A DNA stretch of 12,952 nucleotides from positions 1-12,952 of the forward strand of contig JAUWVK010000029.1 in assembly GCA_030617485.1 (NCBI GenBank), written 5' to 3'. The position numbers and the translations under genes are program-made. This DNA is from Gammaproteobacteria bacterium (GTDB taxonomy: Bacteria; Pseudomonadota; Gammaproteobacteria; SZUA-152). The notes below the pieces were generated by a model, which was given only the letters and a program-made list of their open reading frames with translations, was not told the DNA's origin and did not search any database. Shown here piece by piece: positions 8,905-12,952 of the stretch (position 1 is the first letter of the stretch; the number at the start of each line of letters is the position of its first letter).

Positions 8905-8905
8905 C

Positions 8906-9062
8906 GCGCCTTTCTGCGTTTCCGGTAAAAATTAGTGGTAAGGCGCAGATGGACAGCAAATAACTAGGAAATTTCCTACAAACGAGTCAGAGATTTCCTG
9001 GATGGGTAGAGTTTTGACAGGTAGCAGTAAACAGCGAAAATCAGAAGCGACAGGGGAGCAAA
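8906..9062 (+). promoter_or_regulatory. Long glyA leader with inverted repeats
   Basis: The leader holds three notable elements. GCGCCTT (8906-8912) and AAGGCGC (8940-8946) are 7-bp inverted arms, and CTGCG (8914-8918) with CGCAG (8944-8948) could pair instead. TAGGAAATTTCCTA (8965-8978) is a perfect 14-bp palindrome. Its half-site ATTTCCT recurs 22 bp downstream (8993-8999), about two helical turns. The ribosome binding site AGGGGAG (9052-9058) is strong, four bases before the ATG. I do not recognise a known riboswitch class. E. coli glyA is controlled by MetR and PurR, but I could not match their sites here. Confidence 0.45.
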
Positions 9063-10319
9063 ATGTTCAATAAAGACATGAAAATCGCCAGTTATGACGA
9101 CGAATTGTGGAGTGCCATTCAGGCAGAGGAAGTGCGTCAGGAAGAGCATATTGAGCTGATTGCCTCGGAAAATTACACTAGCCCACGTGTGATGCAGGCT
9201 CAAGGTACTGTTTTAACTAATAAATATGCTGAGGGTTACCCCGCTAAACGATATTATGGTGGTTGCGAAAACGTAGATGTGGCGGAGCAGTTGGCTATTG
9301 ATCGCGCTAAAGAGTTGTTTGGCGCTGATTACGCCAATGTGCAACCTCATTCTGGCTCCCAGGCTAATTCGGCAGTTTATCTGGCTTTGTTGCAGCCTGG
9401 AGACACGATTTTAGGCATGAGTTTGGCTCATGGTGGGCATCTCACCCATGGTTCCAAGGTGAGCTCTTCTGGTAAATTGTACAACGCTATCCAGTATGGC
9501 CTGGATGAGGCCACCGGTGAAATCGATTACGGTAAGGTGGAAGCGCTGGCCAAGGAACACCAGCCAAAGATGATTGTAGCTGGGTTTTCAGCCTATTCCC
9601 GTGTGGTGGACTGGCAACGTTTTCGTGATATTGCTGACAGTGTGGGTGCTTATTTGTTTGTGGATATGGCCCATGTGGCGGGTTTGATTGCCGCAGGGGT
9701 TTACCCCAATCCGGTGGCTATCGCTGATGTGACTACCACTACGACACACAAGACCTTGCGTGGTCCTCGTGGTGGGTTGATTCTGGCCAAAGCCAATGAA
9801 GAAATTGAGAAAAAGCTAAATTCTGCCGTATTTCCGGGGACCCAGGGTGGCCCGCTGATGCACGTTATCGCCGCAAAAGCAGTGGCATTCAAGGAAGCTC
9901 TGGAACCGGAGTTCAAAACTTACCAGCAGCAAGTCGTGGCTAATGCTCAGTCCATGGCGGGTGTTATGCAGGAGCGCGGTTACAACATTGTTTCTGGTGG
10001 AACCGATAACCACCTCTTCCTGGTGGATCTTATCGACAAGGGCATAACTGGTAAACAAGCCGATGCGGCATTGGGAGCTGCCAATATCACCGTGAATAAA
10101 AACAGCGTACCTAATGATCCGCAGTCACCTTTTGTCACCAGTGGCATTCGTATCGGCACTCCGGCTATTACCACGCGTGGTTTTAATGAAGTGGATGCAC
10201 GTGAGTTGGGCTTCTGGATTTGTGATGTGCTGGATGATGTCGAATCCATAGAGACCATCGAACGCGTTAAAGAACAAGTGCTGGAAATTTGTAAGCGCTT
10301 GCCTGTGTACGGTAGTTAA
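9063..10319 (+). CDS. glyA: Serine hydroxymethyltransferase
   Basis: GlyA interconverts serine and glycine using tetrahydrofolate, and is the main source of one-carbon units for purine, thymidylate and methionine synthesis. It is a cytoplasmic PLP enzyme. The product has 418 residues (E. coli 417) and aligns end to end. Landmarks are [20 protein letters not shown] (25-44), [15 protein letters not shown] (53-67), [11 protein letters not shown] (92-102), [17 protein letters not shown] (201-217) and [15 protein letters not shown] (224-238), where K230 binds PLP. The start is fixed by the strong upstream AGGGGAG and by alignment with E. coli. It precedes nrdR by 63 bp, a frequent gammaproteobacterial order. 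Confidence 0.98.
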   Translation: MFNKDMKIASYDDELWSAIQAEEVRQEEHIELIASENYTSPRVMQAQGTVLTNKYAEGYPAKRYYGGCENVDVAEQLAIDRAKELFGADYANVQPHSGSQANSAVYLALLQPGDTILGMSLAHGGHLTHGSKVSSSGKLYNAIQYGLDEATGEIDYGKVEALAKEHQPKMIVAGFSAYSRVVDWQRFRDIADSVGAYLFVDMAHVAGLIAAGVYPNPVAIADVTTTTTHKTLRGPRGGLILAKANEEIEKKLNSAVFPGTQGGPLMHVIAAKAVAFKEALEPEFKTYQQQVVANAQSMAGVMQERGYNIVSGGTDNHLFLVDLIDKGITGKQADAALGAANITVNKNSVPNDPQSPFVTSGIRIGTPAITTRGFNEVDARELGFWICDVLDDVESIETIERVKEQVLEICKRLPVYGS

Positions 10320-10340
10320 AAAAGGAAAAGGTTAAAGAGA

Positions 10341-10369
10341 AAAGGAAAATTTTCAACATTCCTTTATTT
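10341..10369 (+). terminator. Weak hairpin with T-rich tail after glyA
   Basis: AAAGGAA (10341-10347) can pair with TTCCTTT (10359-10365), followed by ATTTT. The stem is mostly A-T and U, so it would be a leaky attenuator between glyA and nrdR rather than a full terminator. The stretch before it is unusually purine-rich. Confidence 0.3.
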
Positions 10370-10382
10370 TAAGCCTGCCTGT

Positions 10383-10895
10383 ATGCACTGTCCTTTTTGC
10401 GATGCTGAAGATACCAAAGTCATCGATTCGCGCCTGGCGAATGATGGTTATGAGGTGCGCCGTCGGCGTGAATGCCTAACTTGTAGTGAACGTTTCACCA
10501 CATTTGAATCTGCCTAACTGGTGATGCCAAAGCTGGTTAAAAATGATGGCCGCCGCGAACCATTCAATGAAGACAAACTGCGAGCCGGTATAATTCGCGC
10601 CCTTGAAAAACGTCCAGTTAATTCCGAAGATATTGAGTCCGCTGTAGAGCGTATAAAAAAACAAATGCGATCAACAGGGGATCGTGAAGTGCAGTCTGTG
10701 ACGTTAGGTCATTGGGTTATGGATGAACTTCGTGATCTGGATCATGTGGCTTATGTACGTTTTGCATCGGTTTACCGTAGTTTTGAAGATGTAAATGCCT
10801 TTCGTGAAGAAATCGAACGTTTAGAAAAAGCACCCACCGCAGAACAGCGACGTAATCAAATGAATTTGCTGGATGACGAAAATGGCTCAAGCTGA
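10383..10895 (+). pseudogene. nrdR: NrdR repressor gene interrupted by in-frame TAA
   Basis: NrdR is the nucleotide-sensing repressor of ribonucleotide reductase genes. The frame from ATG 10383 encodes the N-terminal zinc ribbon [18 protein letters not shown] with all four ligands (C3, C6, C31, C34) and the basic [19 protein letters not shown]. It then meets TAA at 10515-10517. Leucine, valine and [20 protein letters not shown] follow in the same frame, then the complete ATP-cone (about residues 49-139, ending [14 protein letters not shown]) and a stop at 10893-10895. E. coli reads TFEVAELVMP here, so the stop replaces the conserved glutamate 45. No other damage is seen over 170 codons. A GTG at 10521, one codon after the stop, could restart translation of the ATP-cone half. 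Options are a recent null, two separate half-proteins, readthrough, or a base-call error. The ATG has no clear ribosome binding site. The 3' end overlaps ribD. Confidence 0.9.
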
Positions 10896-11985
10896 CGATT
10901 TTCGTTACATGGCGCAAGCGCTTCGTCTGGCAGAGCGTGGATTGTTTACTACAGACCCAAATCCTCGTGTGGGTTGTGTGCTGGTAAATAAAAACGAGAT
11001 AGTTGGGCAGGGCTGGCATGAACATGCTGGTGAAGCTCATGCTGAAATCGCCGCACTTCATGATGCAGGGGCCGCAGCACAGGGAGCAACGGCTTATGTT
11101 TCTCTGGAACCTTGTTGCCATACTGGTCGCACACCACCCTGTAGTGATGCTTTAATTAAAGCAGGGGTAGTGCGTGTTGTTGTCGCGATGGAAGACCCCA
11201 ATCAACAAGTTGCTGGCAAGGGTGTATCTCAATTGCGTGAAGCGGGCATCGACGTTGAAACTGGTGTGATGACGGCTCAGGCAGAAACATTGAACCCGGG
11301 TTTTATACAACGCATGCGCCACGGTCGCCCTTTTGTGCGCTGTAAAGTAGCTATGAGTCTGGATGGTCGAACCGCGATGGCCTCCGGTGAAAGTCAGTGG
11401 ATTACTGGCGAATCTGCCAGGCTGGATGTACATAAATTACGTGCACGAAGTTCAGCTATTGTTACTGGTATTGGCACTGTGCTGGCGGATGATCCATCGA
11501 TGAATGCGCGCCTGGATGTTGAAGAGGTATCACAACCGGCACGCGTGATACTTGATAGCCACTTAAAAATGCCAGTTGATGCAAGAATGCTTTCGCTAAC
11601 AGGGCGAACGATTGTATGTACAACTGCTGATACTGCTCAGAAAAATGAAGAAAAAATAGAAAAACTTAAAGCGGCAGGCGCTGAGCTTGTGCAGCTGCAT
11701 GCAGAAAACGGGAAAATTTCTCTTCCTGCATTGTTGATGTTTTTGAATGCTGAAAATTTTAATGAAGTGTTGTTGGAGGCCGGCGCAACGCTGAATGGTG
11801 CTTTTATGCAGGCAGGTTTGATTGACGAATTGGTTATTTACATGGCGCCTTTGTTGATGGGTGATGCTGCGCATGGTTTGTTTTCGTTGCCGAATATTTC
11901 TCAAATGAGTGATGCCGGTAATTTGGAAATAACAGATGTACGATCGATCGGTAAAGACTGGCGTATCATTTCAAAACCAAAATAG
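10882..11985 (+). CDS. ribD: Bifunctional riboflavin deaminase/reductase RibD
   Basis: RibD performs the second and third steps of riboflavin synthesis from GTP: deamination of the pyrimidine, then NADPH-dependent reduction of the ribose side chain. Counting from ATG 10873, the N-terminal deaminase (about 10-150) carries HAE (56-58) and [11 protein letters not shown] (80-90), whose H56, C81 and C90 bind zinc. The reductase domain (about 155-370) opens with [20 protein letters not shown] (157-176) and has [15 protein letters not shown] and [13 protein letters not shown] prefer ATG 10882 (367 residues), because GGATGA at 10871-10876 lies five bases before it; ATG 10873, in frame and giving 370 residues, has no such site. 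Either start overlaps the nrdR end (14 or 23 bases), so translation is probably coupled to nrdR. The stop inside nrdR could therefore affect ribD expression. Confidence 0.95.
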   Translation: MAQADDFRYMAQALRLAERGLFTTDPNPRVGCVLVNKNEIVGQGWHEHAGEAHAEIAALHDAGAAAQGATAYVSLEPCCHTGRTPPCSDALIKAGVVRVVVAMEDPNQQVAGKGVSQLREAGIDVETGVMTAQAETLNPGFIQRMRHGRPFVRCKVAMSLDGRTAMASGESQWITGESARLDVHKLRARSSAIVTGIGTVLADDPSMNARLDVEEVSQPARVILDSHLKMPVDARMLSLTGRTIVCTTADTAQKNEEKIEKLKAAGAELVQLHAENGKISLPALLMFLNAENFNEVLLEAGATLNGAFMQAGLIDELVIYMAPLLMGDAAHGLFSLPNISQMSDAGNLEITDVRSIGKDWRIISKPK

Positions 11986-12056
11986 CCATACCGACAGCTT
12001 CTGCGTAGACGTACGTAAATTACAAAACGAATTCATGGAATAAATAAGTCACTAAA

Positions 12057-12713
12057 ATGTTTACCGGGATAATACAGTCTGTCGGAAGTATTCAGTCATG
12101 CGAAAAGCGTGGTGGTGATGCGTACCTGACAATTAATACCGGATCGCTGGATATGGCCAGCGTGTCATTGGGTGACAGTATTGCTGTGAACGGCGTATGT
12201 TTAACGGCTGTCGAGTATTCTGAAAACAGTTTCTCTGCTGATGTTTCCAGCGAGTCTTTGTCACGTACTACGTTGGGTGAATTAAAAACGGATTCAAAAG
12301 TGAATCTGGAGATGGCAGTGACTCCAACGACCCATTTGGGCGGGCATCTGGTTAGTGGACATGTGGATGGAGTTGGTGAAATTAAACAACGCTGGGATGA
12401 TGCTCGATCGGAACGTTTTGTTATCAAAGCGCCTGATAGTCTGGCAAAATATATTGCAGAAAAAGGTTCGATTTGCGTTGATGGAATAAGTTTAACAGTC
12501 AATAGAATCGCGGGCTGTGAGTTTGAATTGAATATTGTTCCTCATACGCTGGAAGCAACCACCATGGGTGAATTTAAGGTAGGCCAGCACGTAAATCTGG
12601 AAGTTGATATAATCGCTCGCTATCTTGAAAGATTGTTGTTGGGTGAGAAAGCAGCAGAATTACCAGGTGGAATTACAAAAACTCTGTTAGCTGAAAATGG
12701 TTTCTTAAAGTAA
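12057..12713 (+). CDS. ribE: Riboflavin synthase alpha subunit
   Basis: This enzyme dismutates two 6,7-dimethyl-8-ribityllumazine molecules to riboflavin and a pyrimidinedione, the last step of the pathway; it acts as a trimer in the cytoplasm. The 218 residues (E. coli 213) form two tandem lumazine-binding domains. The first starts MFTGIIQSVG and has NGVCLTAV (45-52). The second begins near GGHLVSGHVDGVG (95-107) and repeats the motif as DGISLTVN (142-149), followed by NIVPHTLEATTM (159-170). The N-terminal MFTGI is invariant in the family and fixes the start, although no strong ribosome binding site is seen in the 71-bp gap after ribD. The gene is called ribC in some species. Confidence 0.96.
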   Translation: MFTGIIQSVGSIQSCEKRGGDAYLTINTGSLDMASVSLGDSIAVNGVCLTAVEYSENSFSADVSSESLSRTTLGELKTDSKVNLEMAVTPTTHLGGHLVSGHVDGVGEIKQRWDDARSERFVIKAPDSLAKYIAEKGSICVDGISLTVNRIAGCEFELNIVPHTLEATTMGEFKVGQHVNLEVDIIARYLERLLLGEKAAELPGGITKTLLAENGFLK

Positions 12714-12781
12714 AAGGCTGAACAAAGGACCGAAGTGAAAAGGTTTGAATAGGATGTCTGGACTGGATGTAAAAAGATAAA

Positions 12782-12952
12782 ATGACACTGCATAACATAG
12801 AAGACATTATTAGCGATATTCGTGAGGGTAAGATGGTTATCCTTATGGATGATGAAGATCGTGAAAACGAAGGCGACCTCATTATGGCGGCCAGTCATGT
12901 GCGTGCCGAGGACGTTAATTTCATGGCGCGTCATGGTCGCGGTTTGATATGT
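12782..12952 (+). CDS. ribBA: 3,4-dihydroxy-2-butanone 4-phosphate synthase, 3' end missing
   Basis: Only the first 57 codons are present; the gene runs off the right edge. They match the N-terminus of DHBP synthase, which turns ribulose 5-phosphate into the four-carbon unit of riboflavin. The sequence [20 protein letters not shown] leads into the acidic metal/substrate loop [11 protein letters not shown] (23-33), then [20 protein letters not shown]. In gammaproteobacteria a gene in this position (nrdR-ribD-ribE-x) is usually the RibBA form, with an incomplete or active GTP cyclohydrolase II domain at the C-terminus. The visible part cannot tell RibBA from stand-alone RibB. The 68-bp gap after ribE shows no FMN-riboswitch features. 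Confidence 0.9.
   Translation, partial: MTLHNIEDIISDIREGKMVILMDDEDRENEGDLIMAASHVRAEDVNFMARHGRGLIC

Noticed and set aside
10515..10517. TAA read as a sense codon (genetic code change or selenocysteine-like recoding)
   Set aside because: tgt, yajC, secD and others end in TAA at their expected lengths, and no recoding signal is known for TAA. A point mutation or base-call error is simpler.
10717..11121. 134-codon minus-strand frame over nrdR and ribD
   Set aside because: Antisense to two conserved protein frames, with a cysteine- and histidine-rich composition that mirrors ribD codons.
12714..12781. FMN riboswitch upstream of ribBA
   Set aside because: The 68-bp gap is far shorter than the aptamer and lacks its conserved paired segments.

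Overview
The window looks like a chromosomal segment of a gammaproteobacterium, with G+C in the mid 40s to about 50% by eye. Two gene clusters point there: tgt-yajC-secD-secF and glyA-nrdR-ribD-ribE-ribBA. Both have proteins close to Escherichia coli and Pseudomonas versions in length and motifs. The genus cannot be settled from the sequence alone. Most of the window is housekeeping, and no phage, integrase, tRNA, rRNA or CRISPR array was seen.

Layout. Bases 1-1225 hold the 3' part of thrC (threonine synthase), cut by the window start. A small four-helix membrane protein of MerC type (1361-1744) follows; its start lies in a 20-bp-period tandem duplication. Next comes the queuosine and preprotein-export block on the + strand: tgt (1794-3014), yajC (3113-3448), secD (3553-5430) and secF (5478-6416). 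It ends at a strong bidirectional terminator (6443-6470). On the minus strand lies a two-gene signalling unit. A membrane-bound diguanylate cyclase (8810 down to 7428) is followed by an orphan periplasmic PhnD-like binding protein (7351 down to 6515). A divergent intergenic region with a probable promoter and a roughly 150-nt leader leads to glyA (9063-10319). After it come nrdR (10383-10895, interrupted), ribD, ribE and the first 57 codons of ribBA, running off the right edge.

How the genes work together. Tgt makes the first committed tRNA change on the way to queuosine. YajC, SecD and SecF form the accessory complex that uses the proton gradient to help SecYEG export. GlyA supplies glycine and one-carbon units. 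NrdR represses ribonucleotide reductase genes. RibD, RibE and RibBA make riboflavin. The minus-strand pair is most simply read as a periplasmic ligand sensor feeding a c-di-GMP-producing enzyme; that link is inference.

Three points deserve attention. First, tgt carries an in-frame insert of about 31 codons. Its DNA (2334-2410) is GC-rich, folds on paper into an outer stem with two inner hairpins, and shows GGA in both hairpin loops. It looks like a small structured repeat element domesticated inside an essential-type enzyme gene. Second, nrdR has an in-frame TAA exactly where the conserved glutamate 45 should be, between an intact zinc ribbon and an intact ATP-cone, with a GTG start directly after it. 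Third, the diguanylate cyclase and orphan binding protein form a pair with no ABC transporter genes beside them.
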